Origin: Halobacillus_A sp043497005
GTDB lineage: Bacteria > Bacillota > Bacilli > Bacillales > Halobacillaceae
DNA: 64,000 bases
Assembly: GCF_043497005.1 (NCBI RefSeq)
Contig: NZ_JBIEKE010000005.1
Span: forward strand, 1 to 64,000
Direction of reading: 5' to 3'
Positions 8,688 through 18,343 of the stretch are shown here, piece after piece. How positions within the stretch are numbered: position 1 is the first letter of the stretch; each line of letters begins with the position of its first letter. Position numbers and translations under genes: made by a program. Below the pieces are notes generated by a model, which had not been told where the DNA came from, did not search any database, and saw only the letters and a list, made by a program, of their open reading frames with translations.

Positions 8688-9377
8688 ATGATGGATTTTA
8701 TTTTAAGCGAAAAACGAAAGGAAGTATTAGAGACGATTGATCGTTTTGGGGTGATTACGAATCGGCAGCTGGAAAAGTTTTTGAGTTACATGGGAGTTAA
8801 TACGATCCGACGGGGGAGGCAACAGTTAAAGGAATTAGGTTTCATTGAAGAAAAGTCGTTTGGAAGAAGAAAAGTTAGCACGATTACGAAGAAAGGTTCT
8901 GAATATGTCGGTCAGATCATGACGGGAGCGAGTTCTTCTTATTCTCAATTGCAGCATGATTTGACGGTGAATGAGATTGTGCATGCTTTGGTTCAGCAAT
9001 ATAAAGAGAAAGGTCATTCGGTGACGTTTCTGACAGAGAGGGAGGTCATACGTAAAGCGTTTCTATCTTTATCGTATGAAGAGATCAAGAAGCCGAATAA
9101 GTTAAGGCATTTATCTAAAGAAGTCCCTGATTTTTTATTGAATTTCCGAGATCAGAGTTTTGCTTTTGAAGTGGAGCTGAACCGAAAAACTCACCAGCGT
9201 ATTGAAAAGAAAGTGCAGCAGTATAAGCAGTCTGTTGAAGAAAATACTTATTCCAGGGTTTTTTATATTTGTAAAGATGAAGGGATTCGAAGACATGTGG
9301 AGTCTTTTGCCAAGGGGGTTGGAGTCGATATTCATTTTTTGATGTTACATGAGGTCATTGACGACGAGGAGGTTTGA
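8688..9377 (+). CDS. Replication-relaxation family protein
   Basis: A roughly 230-residue protein with an N-terminal winged helix (about 10-75: ITNRQLEKFL...GVNTIRRGRQQLKEL) and a C-terminal nuclease-like core (about 85-220) containing VPDFLL and FAFEVELNRKTHQR. This matches the Replic_Relax family linked to plasmid replication and relaxation. It is the first gene of the transfer operon and sits directly after the oriT-like repeat, so it is the best relaxase or relaxosome candidate in the window; no classic HUH relaxase is present. The start is uncertain: ATG 8688/8691 is proposed, and a strong GGAGGTG at 8655 lies before an in-frame ATT at 8667. Confidence 0.65.
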   Translation: MMDFILSEKRKEVLETIDRFGVITNRQLEKFLSYMGVNTIRRGRQQLKELGFIEEKSFGRRKVSTITKKGSEYVGQIMTGASSSYSQLQHDLTVNEIVHALVQQYKEKGHSVTFLTEREVIRKAFLSLSYEEIKKPNKLRHLSKEVPDFLLNFRDQSFAFEVELNRKTHQRIEKKVQQYKQSVEENTYSRVFYICKDEGIRRHVESFAKGVGVDIHFLMLHEVIDDEEV

Positions 9378-9383
9378 TTCCTT

Positions 9384-11429
9384 TTGGCTGATGAAAAGGA
9401 GAATGATGTTTTAGAGGTAATCGGAGTGGTGGCAGGGATTCTTTTAGGTGTAGCTTTATTGGCTGTACTGTGTCCCATTGTTTTACTCGCTCTTTTGATT
9501 TTTGGTCTGACGTTGAGCACGAAGAAAGTTAAATGGCTGACTTACGCTAGTATTCTAGGCGGCATTACTTTTGCTCTGACGGTTTACTTTGCCGGATGGA
9601 CCGAATTGTTTCAATATCTTCCTATTGTGTTTTCTTTGTTTGGAATGGATCGTTTCATCGATCCGATTCAAGAGGCGATCAATCAAGGAGAAGGTTTTCA
9701 ACTTAGTTTTGCTTCTTATGTTTTGATTCTTTCTTCTGCTTTTGTCGTTGCTCGAATCTTCCTCAGCGTTTACCAGTTTCTGAGAGGAAAAGTGGTAAAA
9801 CCCAAAGAGGATTACATTCAGGAATACCGAGCATCTAAAGACTATCAATCTATCTTTAACCAGCGCTATCAGTTGAATCGTAAAGTACAGTCCAAGTATC
9901 GGAAATCTAAAAGAGCAGAAGTTCAAAAAGAAGGACGTACTACGGATGTTTTACTGGGGATTGATGAATATGGGAAGCCGGCTCATATGGACTTAAAGGA
10001 AACGAATCAGCATGTTTTGCTTCAAGGAACGACTGGAAGTGGGAAAACCATTGTCTCTTATTCTTTAGTCGAAACGACATTAATGAATGGGGAAACGGTC
10101 TTTTTCATCGATGGAAAAGGTGATCCTAAAACGATCAAAGAACTCCAGTCTTTATGTGATTCTTACGGAAGGAAACTGCATGTCTTTTCCGAGCATACGA
10201 AACTCAAATACAATCCGATCCGTAATGGCAACCGTACGAGCGTGACCGATCGAATCATGGCGATCTTCGACTGGAGTAATGAATTTTACAAAAATGAAGC
10301 TGAAAATCAATTGCAGAAGGTGATTCATTTTCTAGATGATTACGGCTTTGGGCGTGATCTTGAGAATGTGACCCACTATTTATCCATTCCTCGGATTTAT
10401 GAGGTGTTAACTAAGGATTATGAAACGGTAGAAGAGACGGTTTATGAGAAGATTCCTGTAAAACAAGAGGTTCCAGATAAAGGTGATACCGATGACATTT
10501 TAGGCATCATGAGTGATGAAGAACAGCCGAAAGAAGCCACTGAATATAAAGTTCAAGAAAAAACGATTGAGCGAAGGAAGCAAACGGATCGAGCTAAAAA
10601 ATACATGCGGTATTTTTTTGATAAGGAAGTCCTCTCTGATGAAGAGATAGAAGCTATCTTAAGCGGTGAAGATCAAACTAGCCAATTATTTAGAGGGATG
10701 CAGTCTCAATTAGAAAAGTTGTTGTATTCGGAACTTGGACACTTACTAGAGGATACAGAAGATGGGCTTGATCTGATGGATATTGTGCAAAAAGGAGAGA
10801 GTGTTGTATTCTCTTTTAACTCTTTAAGTTATGCCGAATTCATGAAACGTTTTGCTCGTTTCGTGATTGCTGATATCTCTAATGTGGTGCAACAACAGTT
10901 TGGAAATGAGCAGAACCACGGCATCACGGGCGTTTTTGATGAATTTGGGGCTTATGGGTCAAGTACTATTGTCGATATTGTTGCTCGGTCTAGAAGCGCT
11001 AATTTTAGAGCCGTTATTGGGATTCAGTCCTTTGCTGATTTAGATATTCAAGGTCAGGATATTTCTCAACAAGTCATTGATAACGTGAACACCTTTTTCC
11101 TCGGGCGTTCGAATAGCGATTCATCACCAGAAAAGGCATCCAATGTGATGGGTACTTTTAAAGACGTTGATATCACACACCAGCTTGAAAACAAAGGGAA
11201 TTTGTTTAAACGCATCGATTTCAAAAGCGAAAAAGGGACCACCCGAAATGTTAATCGGTTTTATGTTCATCCTGATCAAATCAAGGAGTTTACTACTGGA
11301 GAATTTGCTGTTTTTCAAAAAGCTGTAAAGGAACGGGCGAAGCGTAGGATTATTTATTTTAGGAATCCTCTAGAAGGATTAGATGATTCAGCTCCTAAAA
11401 GGGGTTTTTCACTTTTGAAAGGAAGATGA
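9384..11429 (+). CDS. VirD4/TcpA-type coupling ATPase
   Basis: A 681-residue protein with two or three N-terminal membrane segments (about 10-45, 52-70, 105-125). A Walker A motif GTTGSGKT follows at about 214-221, then FFIDGKGD, a charged insertion (about 350-400), and a VFDEFGAYGS Walker B/TraG-like motif around 515. These are features of type IV coupling proteins that recruit the relaxosome to the channel. The TTG start at 9384 follows GAGGAGG. The gene ends 4 bases inside the next one, so expression is probably coupled. Confidence 0.85.
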   Translation: MADEKENDVLEVIGVVAGILLGVALLAVLCPIVLLALLIFGLTLSTKKVKWLTYASILGGITFALTVYFAGWTELFQYLPIVFSLFGMDRFIDPIQEAINQGEGFQLSFASYVLILSSAFVVARIFLSVYQFLRGKVVKPKEDYIQEYRASKDYQSIFNQRYQLNRKVQSKYRKSKRAEVQKEGRTTDVLLGIDEYGKPAHMDLKETNQHVLLQGTTGSGKTIVSYSLVETTLMNGETVFFIDGKGDPKTIKELQSLCDSYGRKLHVFSEHTKLKYNPIRNGNRTSVTDRIMAIFDWSNEFYKNEAENQLQKVIHFLDDYGFGRDLENVTHYLSIPRIYEVLTKDYETVEETVYEKIPVKQEVPDKGDTDDILGIMSDEEQPKEATEYKVQEKTIERRKQTDRAKKYMRYFFDKEVLSDEEIEAILSGEDQTSQLFRGMQSQLEKLLYSELGHLLEDTEDGLDLMDIVQKGESVVFSFNSLSYAEFMKRFARFVIADISNVVQQQFGNEQNHGITGVFDEFGAYGSSTIVDIVARSRSANFRAVIGIQSFADLDIQGQDISQQVIDNVNTFFLGRSNSDSSPEKASNVMGTFKDVDITHQLENKGNLFKRIDFKSEKGTTRNVNRFYVHPDQIKEFTTGEFAVFQKAVKERAKRRIIYFRNPLEGLDDSAPKRGFSLLKGR

Positions 11430-12490
11430 GATATATGAAGGCATCGATCAAAACTCTTAAGCCAAAACTCCAAAGGTTTTTCTTTCAATTTAAGAAGCCG
11501 AAGAAAGATAGCCGAAAGCTCCCTAAAGCTAAACGTTCTTCTGGAAAAGGCCTGCGTGTCCTCTTATGGATGTTGCTTTTCTTGGTCGTTGTGGCTTCTC
11601 CCTTAGCATTTATTCGATCAGGGAATGCGCTTTTATCGTCGAAAGACAATACGGAGCGTTTGGAAGAAGTTCAAGCCAATGTTGGAATGGATCGTCAATC
11701 GTATTCTCGGGAAGAAGTTGAGATTTATGGAAATCAAGTGGTGGATGCGTATATCAATATTCCTCAAGATGGAGAGGAACGCCAGGACACTCTTGATGGA
11801 CTAGAAAGCTATTATGCGGAAGACGTTCCGATTCCTTCTTATCAGGACTTAAACGGTTATCGATCCCTCGATGAAAAGACGCTTTATAACATTGAGGAAC
11901 ATAAAGATTGGATTGTTTTACAGTACCGTGTTGATTACACCAATGTCACCATCGAAGAGGTAGAAAAAGAAGTGGAGAAAGATGGAGACGATGATGAAAG
12001 CAAAACAGAAACTGTGGAGGAAGAAGAAGAGAATACCCAATCTGCTCTGTTGAATATTCCGATTCAAGCTGATGAACGCCAATATAGTGTCGTAGAACAA
12101 CCTTACTTTACGGAAATTCCTTCCCTTATGGGAGAAGGGGAAAAGATTACGGATTCTATGGAAGGTCAGGAAGAAGTTAGTACTCAAGAAGTTCAGGAAG
12201 TGAAGACATGGCTTGAAGATTTCTTTACCACCTATGCCAATGATGAGCCAGAGGACATGGAGTATATCATGGAGGAACCTCAAACATTAGGAGGACTTCA
12301 ATCCTTTGTGGCTCTAGATGATCCTACCATTTATCGAGATGGAGAGCAGCAGTATGTTGTGAAAACTGGAGCTACTTTTGAAGATGAAGATATTAAGGCT
12401 CGTCACCAAGAGAATTTCACCTTAGAGATTGAGAAGAAAGACGGTCGTTTTTACGTGAATGAATTCAATAATACCTTAGGAGGTCAATAA
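11426..12490 (+). CDS. VirB8-like transfer protein, TcpC/ConB type
   Basis: A 354-residue protein with a basic cytoplasmic head, one membrane segment (about 46-68) and an extracellular portion. The latter contains two alpha/beta repeats separated by an acidic linker rich in Glu and Asp (about 178-205). TcpC of pCW3 and ConB of ICEBs1 have the same two NTF2-like domains and scaffold the channel. ATGA-type overlaps on both sides (with virD4 and the following tcpD-like gene) show tight operon structure. Confidence 0.75.
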   Translation: MRYMKASIKTLKPKLQRFFFQFKKPKKDSRKLPKAKRSSGKGLRVLLWMLLFLVVVASPLAFIRSGNALLSSKDNTERLEEVQANVGMDRQSYSREEVEIYGNQVVDAYINIPQDGEERQDTLDGLESYYAEDVPIPSYQDLNGYRSLDEKTLYNIEEHKDWIVLQYRVDYTNVTIEEVEKEVEKDGDDDESKTETVEEEEENTQSALLNIPIQADERQYSVVEQPYFTEIPSLMGEGEKITDSMEGQEEVSTQEVQEVKTWLEDFFTTYANDEPEDMEYIMEEPQTLGGLQSFVALDDPTIYRDGEQQYVVKTGATFEDEDIKARHQENFTLEIEKKDGRFYVNEFNNTLGGQ

Positions 12491-12756
12491 TGATGAATTT
12501 ACTTGAAATGATGAATTACTTGGTACTTGGTTCTTTGCCGACTTTGGATGGCATTGAGAGTTGGATTGTGAATGAAGGAGGAAATGCGGTTGCAATCATC
12601 TTGGTAGGCTTTGCGATTTTCTACCTTGTGAGACAAAGCTGGGGCAAACTTATTGGTTTTATGTTGATCGCTGCACTTGTATTCTTTGCTGTCGGTAATC
12701 CTGACACCATGCTTACGAACATTGAAGGCATTTGGAGGGAAGTAACAGGGGGGTAA
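12490..12756 (+). CDS. Small membrane protein, TcpD/ConC-like
   Basis: Eighty-eight residues with two hydrophobic helices (about 31-47 and 55-72), no signal peptidase site, and a position between the VirB8-like and TcpE-like genes. This is exactly the place of TcpD in clostridial plasmids and ConC in ICEBs1. A start at ATG 12493 would serve equally well. Assignment rests mostly on size, topology and order. Confidence 0.65.
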   Translation: MMNLLEMMNYLVLGSLPTLDGIESWIVNEGGNAVAIILVGFAIFYLVRQSWGKLIGFMLIAALVFFAVGNPDTMLTNIEGIWREVTGG

Positions 12757-12758
12757 TC

Positions 12759-13301
12759 ATGAAAGTCACTTACAATTACAAACGAGTGTTTCAACACCCG
12801 ATCACCTTATACCGGATTGGCGATGTCCGGCTCCCGTACGGCATCGCCCTTCTACGGGTGACCGTTGCGGGTATCATTTTAGGGATTATGTTTTTGTTTC
12901 GTGATGTAGTGAACGCTGTGGGTTCGATCATGTCTGGTTTAACCTTGGTTCTGTATATAGGGATTCCCTATCTTTTATCAGGTTTTTTATTGAAGAAGTC
13001 CTTTAATGGCAAACGAATCCATTATTTCATGTACGACTTTATTCGGTACTTTTTTGGCTGGTATCTTCCTAAGAAACGTCTAGCCAATGATGAAGAAGTG
13101 CTTTATAGCAACACGAAAGCTATCACTTTTGAGAAAACCATTATCCTACGGAAAGAAGGGAATGCTCATGCAACTTCGAACTCCGATCAAGACCGTACAC
13201 AACAATCTGATGCTTACGAAAAGCGGGGAAATCTGGGCGTATTACCGAATCTCTCCGAGCGTCATTCCAGTCGCGAATTACGAAAAGTTAGAGAATCATA
13301 A
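12759..13301 (+). CDS. TcpE-family transfer membrane protein
   Basis: The protein starts at ATG 12759 behind AGGGGGG. It has the short TcpE/ConD layout: a beta-rich head (YNYKRVFQHPITLYRIGDVRLP), two adjacent membrane helices (about 30-50 and 55-78), then FMYDFIRYFFGWYLPKKR. Similar proteins anchor the VirB4 ATPase at the membrane. The last roughly 45 codons overlap the start of the VirB4 gene in another frame and have low-complexity composition (NSDQDRTQQSD). The biological C-terminus may therefore be near residue 135, with a frameshift or read-on extending the frame. Confidence 0.75.
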   Translation: MKVTYNYKRVFQHPITLYRIGDVRLPYGIALLRVTVAGIILGIMFLFRDVVNAVGSIMSGLTLVLYIGIPYLLSGFLLKKSFNGKRIHYFMYDFIRYFFGWYLPKKRLANDEEVLYSNTKAITFEKTIILRKEGNAHATSNSDQDRTQQSDAYEKRGNLGVLPNLSERHSSRELRKVRES

Positions 13302-15666
13302 AGCTTTCTACCGGCAGCTGTTTGAACAGTTGGCTAAATATCGTGAAATCCATTTAGAAATGTACCCTCGTTCGATGGATTTAGAAAAACGTTTTGAATA
13401 TTTAGAGCGTGACTTCTCAAACGATACGAAAGAAATTGGACAATATTACAACCAAGAAACGATGAAGATGCTGGAACATGAGTTAGGCTCCATTACGGAT
13501 GCTGATTTTGTGTTAGGGGTTCGCTTAAAAGCCAATCTGTTAGATGAATCGGAAGATATGCGGGGGATGGTCAAAAATGCTTTTGCTAACGTGGCCGATT
13601 CCATCGTTAATTGGTTTGGGCTTGAGCGCGAATTAACCGATGAATTTTTTGATCGATTTAAAGAGGTCGAGCAAGAGTTGTTTGAACAAATCATTCGGGT
13701 AGATGGACGGAGGTTGACGGAAGACCAGCTCATTTACGTGAACCGTTATAACTTCATTCGGGATATTCATCATGCGGTCGAAGAAGAAAAGCAAAAACGA
13801 GGCACAACGAATATTACAGATGCGATTATCGATCCTACAGACATGGGATTTTTGAAGCTTCAAACGACAGAAGGAGAATCGTATATTAGTTTTATTGTCG
13901 TTGATGAGTTCCCTAGTGATTTAGAATACACCCATCTTTACCAACGAGCACAGAATATGCCCTTCCCCGTCGAGTTGCACATGAAAGCGAGATATAAAGA
14001 CAAAGACCAAGCGTTACGCAAAATTGGCTTTTCGAAGCAACGGTTTAAAGAAACGGATAAGGATATGGCCGAAGCTGGGGAAGACGTTGACGATAAACTT
14101 GTTCATTATAATCGATTTCTCAATCGTTTGCAGTCAGGCATCAAAGGGAATGAGGAAGTCTTTATGGATTGGGTTGCGGCTTTTGTTGTGTCGGGCCCGA
14201 CCAAAGCCGAGTGTAAGCAACGAGCGAATCATTTAATTACTTCTTTGAAGGATCAGGAAATTTATTGTGTTCGTCCGATAGCCGATCAACTCACTCTCTT
14301 CTATAAGTTTTTACATGGTGAACCGTTACGGTTTGAAAAGAATTGGGTTCAGCAGACAACGCATACAGGATTTGCGGAAAACCTCTTCGGAGTGAGTAAT
14401 CAACTAGGTTCTAACATTGGGTTTTACTTTGGTCGAGTAGCCAAAAGTATAGGGAAGAAGTATCTGGATGAATCGGTTGCCTCTAGTCGTGATGTGGTGC
14501 TGTTTCACCCGTTTATCGCGAATGAAGGGATCAAGGGAGCTTCGACAGACTCCCCTCATATTTCGATTACCGGACAGACTGGGAAAGGCAAGAGCTTCTT
14601 AGTCAAATACATCTTGATGTATCTTTCTTTCTTAAAAACCAATGTATTGATTACCGACCCGAAAAATGAAATTGAAGAAAACTTTAATAAAGCCATTGAA
14701 GATCCCGAAGTCCGTGTCAATTATCCTTTATTTACTGAGCTGATCCGTTCCTTTCACTATGTGACGCTAGACCCTTCTATTCCTTCCAATCATGGCGTAT
14801 TAGACCCTATTTGTTTTTTAGAAGGGTATGAAGCCAAGGATACAGCTCAAGGGATTATCGAACAAATCTATGATATGAACGGCAAAGATGATGTAAAAAC
14901 CGAGCTGCTTAAAACGTTGACGAATGTGATTGAAGAACGAGCAAAAGGACAGCAGCGAGGAATGATGCATGTGGTGGAACGTCTTCAACAAAGTGAAAAT
15001 CGCAACGTTCGAAATGCGGGAGACCTTTTATTTCAGATTGTCCAGAATTCGATTCTGCAGCTGGTATTTTCCGACGGTTCGTATGAAGGCTTACGATTAG
15101 GAAACAAGATCAACGTGCTTCAAATTCAAGGGCTAGATTTACCTGAAGCTACCGATGATCCGAATTTTTATAGCGATAGTGAACGGAAAAGTCTTTGCTT
15201 AATGATTCCTTTGGCTAAATTCTGTGAGAAGTTTGGCAGTCGAAGCAAACAAGAAAAAACAGCGATCATCTTTGATGAAGCTTGGATGCTGACCAAAGCC
15301 AGAGGCGGTAAAAAACTCGTGAAGTCGATGAGACGCATAGGGCGTTCGTACAGCAATCAACTCTATTTTGTGACCCAATCGGTGAGTGACGTAGAAAGTG
15401 ATGATGATGTAGGGAACTTCGGGGCCAAGTTCGCATTTGATGAAGTGGCTGAACGAGAAGACATTCTGTCCTTTATGAATCTAGAAAACGTAGAAGAAAA
15501 CCGAGAGCTATTAAAGAACATGACGAAAGGACATTGTCTCTTTACCGATTTTTATGGACGGACTGGAAAACTAGCGATTGACTGCTTATTTGAAGAATGG
15601 AGAGAAGCCTTTAAAACAGTCGATCAATCATACTCCGCCAAGGCTGAGGAGGAAATTATGCAATGA
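13168..15666 (+). CDS. VirB4/TcpF/ConE-type transfer ATPase
   Basis: A roughly 830-residue ATPase with Walker A TGQTGKGKS at about 467-475, VLITDPKNEIE shortly after, and Walker B TAIIFDEAWML near 700 followed by RSYSNQLYFVTQS. These define the VirB4 motor that energises pilus/channel assembly and DNA export. The ATG at 13168 is chosen because GAAAGAAGGG ends 7 bases before it; the frame is open back to 13087. It overlaps the TcpE frame by about 130 bases, which is longer than usual in this operon. Confidence 0.85.
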   Translation: MQLRTPIKTVHNNLMLTKSGEIWAYYRISPSVIPVANYEKLENHKAFYRQLFEQLAKYREIHLEMYPRSMDLEKRFEYLERDFSNDTKEIGQYYNQETMKMLEHELGSITDADFVLGVRLKANLLDESEDMRGMVKNAFANVADSIVNWFGLERELTDEFFDRFKEVEQELFEQIIRVDGRRLTEDQLIYVNRYNFIRDIHHAVEEEKQKRGTTNITDAIIDPTDMGFLKLQTTEGESYISFIVVDEFPSDLEYTHLYQRAQNMPFPVELHMKARYKDKDQALRKIGFSKQRFKETDKDMAEAGEDVDDKLVHYNRFLNRLQSGIKGNEEVFMDWVAAFVVSGPTKAECKQRANHLITSLKDQEIYCVRPIADQLTLFYKFLHGEPLRFEKNWVQQTTHTGFAENLFGVSNQLGSNIGFYFGRVAKSIGKKYLDESVASSRDVVLFHPFIANEGIKGASTDSPHISITGQTGKGKSFLVKYILMYLSFLKTNVLITDPKNEIEENFNKAIEDPEVRVNYPLFTELIRSFHYVTLDPSIPSNHGVLDPICFLEGYEAKDTAQGIIEQIYDMNGKDDVKTELLKTLTNVIEERAKGQQRGMMHVVERLQQSENRNVRNAGDLLFQIVQNSILQLVFSDGSYEGLRLGNKINVLQIQGLDLPEATDDPNFYSDSERKSLCLMIPLAKFCEKFGSRSKQEKTAIIFDEAWMLTKARGGKKLVKSMRRIGRSYSNQLYFVTQSVSDVESDDDVGNFGAKFAFDEVAEREDILSFMNLENVEENRELLKNMTKGHCLFTDFYGRTGKLAIDCLFEEWREAFKTVDQSYSAKAEEEIMQ

Positions 15667-16007
15667 AGAAACTGCTTTTGATGGTCATACTGGGGGCTCT
15701 TGCGTTAGGGGCTTGTAGTCCCTCGTATGATCAAGAAATTGACGAGATCGTGGAGAAAGAGAATGAAAGACTAGAAGAAACGCCGAATGAGGATAACGTT
15801 GAAAGTATAGAGAGAGAAGATGCTCAAATAGCCGTTTACAACGATGGGAAATATATTGAGATAGCTTACATGATACGGTCGGACTATGAAGCTGATTTTG
15901 TTTATGAATCTACTGATAATGGTTATGAGCTTAATTCTAGTGGCGAGCTTCGAGAACAATTGAAGAATGAGGAACCGGATTATACGGAGAACATGGAAGA
16001 CTCATAG
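15663..16007 (+). CDS. Cystatin-like lipoprotein, probable entry-exclusion factor (YddJ-like)
   Basis: A 114-residue lipoprotein with a signal peptide and lipobox LGAC (Cys 18). A small acidic domain follows with the pattern AVYNDGKYIEIAY, like the DUF4467/YddJ cystatin-like proteins. In ICEBs1, YddJ blocks redundant conjugation by acting on the VirB6 protein ConG of the donor. Here the gene directly precedes the VirB6-like gene and overlaps the VirB4 stop (ATGA), which suits such a pairing. Lipoprotein nature is seen; exclusion is inferred from family and place. Confidence 0.6.
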   Translation: MKKLLLMVILGALALGACSPSYDQEIDEIVEKENERLEETPNEDNVESIEREDAQIAVYNDGKYIEIAYMIRSDYEADFVYESTDNGYELNSSGELREQLKNEEPDYTENMEDS

Positions 16008-16021
16008 AAAGGAGGATATGT

Positions 16022-18331
16022 GTGAAGGACTCCTCAAGGATTATTCTATTGTTGCTTGTGTTTTGCTTTTTTACTTTTGTTCCTTTGGCTAGTGTTTCAG
16101 GTGCCCCTAAGGTCGACCCCAAGACCGAAGAACAAGGGGGCGTGGAATTAAAAGGTGAAGAATATGATTTAGAGCAATATCAAGCGACCACTCATTTTGA
16201 AGAAAGCTGGAACCCCTTTAGTCTGGATGAACTTGACAAGATGATGAATGGGATTGCGAATATGTTTTTTGGGATGACAAAACTCGTAGCTAATATCATA
16301 GATGCGGGTTTGAGAGAATTATATGGTTTGGAAATCGTCAATCAGTTTGCAGATCAAATTGGAAGTGCCAGTGAAGAATTATGGAATGTGCTCTATGAGA
16401 ATTTTGGAGTGGCTCTCTTTGTGATCGCTGTCCTTCAACTGTTCTTTTTCTATGTGGGTCAACGCAATGGCACTAAAGCAGGGCAAGCTGCGTTGAAGTT
16501 AATTTGTGTGCTTGTCGTTGCGGGGATTTGGTTTTCTCAGTCCAGTTACTTCTTAAAGACGATGAATAATATCAGCAATGAAGCCCAAGGAGCCATTATG
16601 ACAGCTGGAGCCTTTTTAACCACGGAAGATATTAACCAATCCAACGGCGTGGAATCCTCCCAAGCTTTGTTGCGCAATGCTTATTTTGACATGGCGGTTT
16701 ATAATCCCTACCTTGCGATGAACTATGGAACAACAGATGAAGACGCCATTACGGCTGATGATAGTAACCGAATTACTAATCTTGTAAGCACTCCTTTAAC
16801 CGAAGAAGGATATTCTGAGAGGGAGCAAATTGCGGAACGAGAAGTTGAAGAGCTTGGAAACACCAGCATGAACATATCTACGATTTATGGAAAGATTGCT
16901 GTTAGTGTATTCTCCTTAGCCTTTGCGCTGATTTTGGGTTTACCTTTACTGCTGGTGGCTTTTGTGAACTTCTTGCTGCAAGTATTGATGCTTCTCATTG
17001 CCTTATTTTTACCTGTTAGCTTCGTGATCTCCATCCTTCCGAGCTTTGCGAATAGTGGATGGTTCACGTTTGGCCGTTTAATCGGAGTCGGGGCTATGAA
17101 GATATTTGTGGGGATCATCCTTTTAATGACCTTTATGATCGTGAGTATTACGGAACAAGTACTTCCTGCTACGTCTACGGAAATGTATATGTTGAATGCG
17201 ATTATTACCAGCGTTCTTTTAATCTTAATGATTAAGTATCGAAACAAATTGATTGAATTCATTACAGCTGGAAAAGTTGCCAGCGTTGATATGAATTCGG
17301 CCAGCCGAGTTTATGATAAAACCATTAAGGAGCCTTCGCAAAAACTGCGGGATAAAGGAGCTAAAGTGGTCGCTGCGTATGCAGGTGCACGAGCTGGAGC
17401 CGCCTTTGCAGGAGGACAACTTGAAGATCGTGACGAGCAACGTACCCCTCAAACTTCTGATGGTCAACAAGGGTCAGATCAAAGGACAAACGATGTGGTT
17501 GATCTTTCGGGTTATCGAGAAGCTAGAAGCCAACGAACAGCTCAATCTCAACAAGAAAAGCAAAAGCCAACGTCTGAAACTCCAGCAATTGCAAAAGAAC
17601 AACAAGGTTCCAAAACCTCTAACACCACTCATGATGAACAGCCTTTACAAATGGGGAGCTATAACCGCCGAGACTTAGAGAAAACAAGGAATCCGCAACA
17701 GAAGGAAAGACAAAATCAAGCGTCTGCGGATACACGAAAACGCATGAGTCGAACACCACAACAACAAGGTATCTCTCAACAAGAACGTCAATCCATCCGA
17801 GAACGCTACAAGATTGAAAAGGATAAACCTATTACTCAATGGGAAGCTCAACAGCAGATACAAGATCGAAAAGTGGGAGGGGCGTCTCGTACTATGGACC
17901 ATTCCTCACAGGGGGCAGCATCGACTAGCCATGACAACAGCAACTTAAGAGAACCTTCCATTGGTTCAAAAGAAGTTGCCAGAAGCAAGGAAATCCAACA
18001 GGTGTCGAGGGATGCTGTTCGTAGGCAAGGTGTTTCCCAACAAAACCAAGACCAGAGAGAACCAACTCAGCGAATGGACGCGAATGCTAAAGGTTCTCCA
18101 TCAACAGCTGCTAGACCATTAGAAAGAGAAAAAGTTAAAAATCATCCGTCCGTAAGAAAAGGTGAACCTTCAAAAAACGTGGACTATTCTAAACAACGGG
18201 AAGTGAAAGTGAATCGTACGTCTCAGGTCAAACCCGACCAGGCTCGAAAACAACAAAAACCTTTATCCAAACGGGAATCGAAGACGACAGAACGAGATTC
18301 TGTTCGTATCCACCGCAGAAATTCTAATTAA
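16022..18331 (+). CDS. VirB6/TrbL-like channel protein, TcpH/ConG type
   Basis: A 769-residue protein starting at GTG 16022 behind AAAGGAGG. A signal-like helix (about 8-25) is followed by an extracellular segment and at least five to seven membrane helices between residues about 135 and 410 (including ALILGLPLLLVAFVNFLLQV). A long hydrophilic tail (about 430-769) rich in Gln, Arg and Ser has no fold I recognise. TcpH and ConG show the same membrane core and form the inner-membrane pore of the transfer channel. The tail is long for the family and is probably disordered. Confidence 0.75.
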   Translation: MKDSSRIILLLLVFCFFTFVPLASVSGAPKVDPKTEEQGGVELKGEEYDLEQYQATTHFEESWNPFSLDELDKMMNGIANMFFGMTKLVANIIDAGLRELYGLEIVNQFADQIGSASEELWNVLYENFGVALFVIAVLQLFFFYVGQRNGTKAGQAALKLICVLVVAGIWFSQSSYFLKTMNNISNEAQGAIMTAGAFLTTEDINQSNGVESSQALLRNAYFDMAVYNPYLAMNYGTTDEDAITADDSNRITNLVSTPLTEEGYSEREQIAEREVEELGNTSMNISTIYGKIAVSVFSLAFALILGLPLLLVAFVNFLLQVLMLLIALFLPVSFVISILPSFANSGWFTFGRLIGVGAMKIFVGIILLMTFMIVSITEQVLPATSTEMYMLNAIITSVLLILMIKYRNKLIEFITAGKVASVDMNSASRVYDKTIKEPSQKLRDKGAKVVAAYAGARAGAAFAGGQLEDRDEQRTPQTSDGQQGSDQRTNDVVDLSGYREARSQRTAQSQQEKQKPTSETPAIAKEQQGSKTSNTTHDEQPLQMGSYNRRDLEKTRNPQQKERQNQASADTRKRMSRTPQQQGISQQERQSIRERYKIEKDKPITQWEAQQQIQDRKVGGASRTMDHSSQGAASTSHDNSNLREPSIGSKEVARSKEIQQVSRDAVRRQGVSQQNQDQREPTQRMDANAKGSPSTAARPLEREKVKNHPSVRKGEPSKNVDYSKQREVKVNRTSQVKPDQARKQQKPLSKRESKTTERDSVRIHRRNSN

Positions 18332-18343
18332 GGGGGCTTTCTT

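Noticed and set aside
12759..13301. Frameshift joining tcpE and virB4 into one protein
   Set aside because: The virB4 start has its own ribosome-binding site and both proteins have complete family-typical cores; only the TcpE tail is doubtful.
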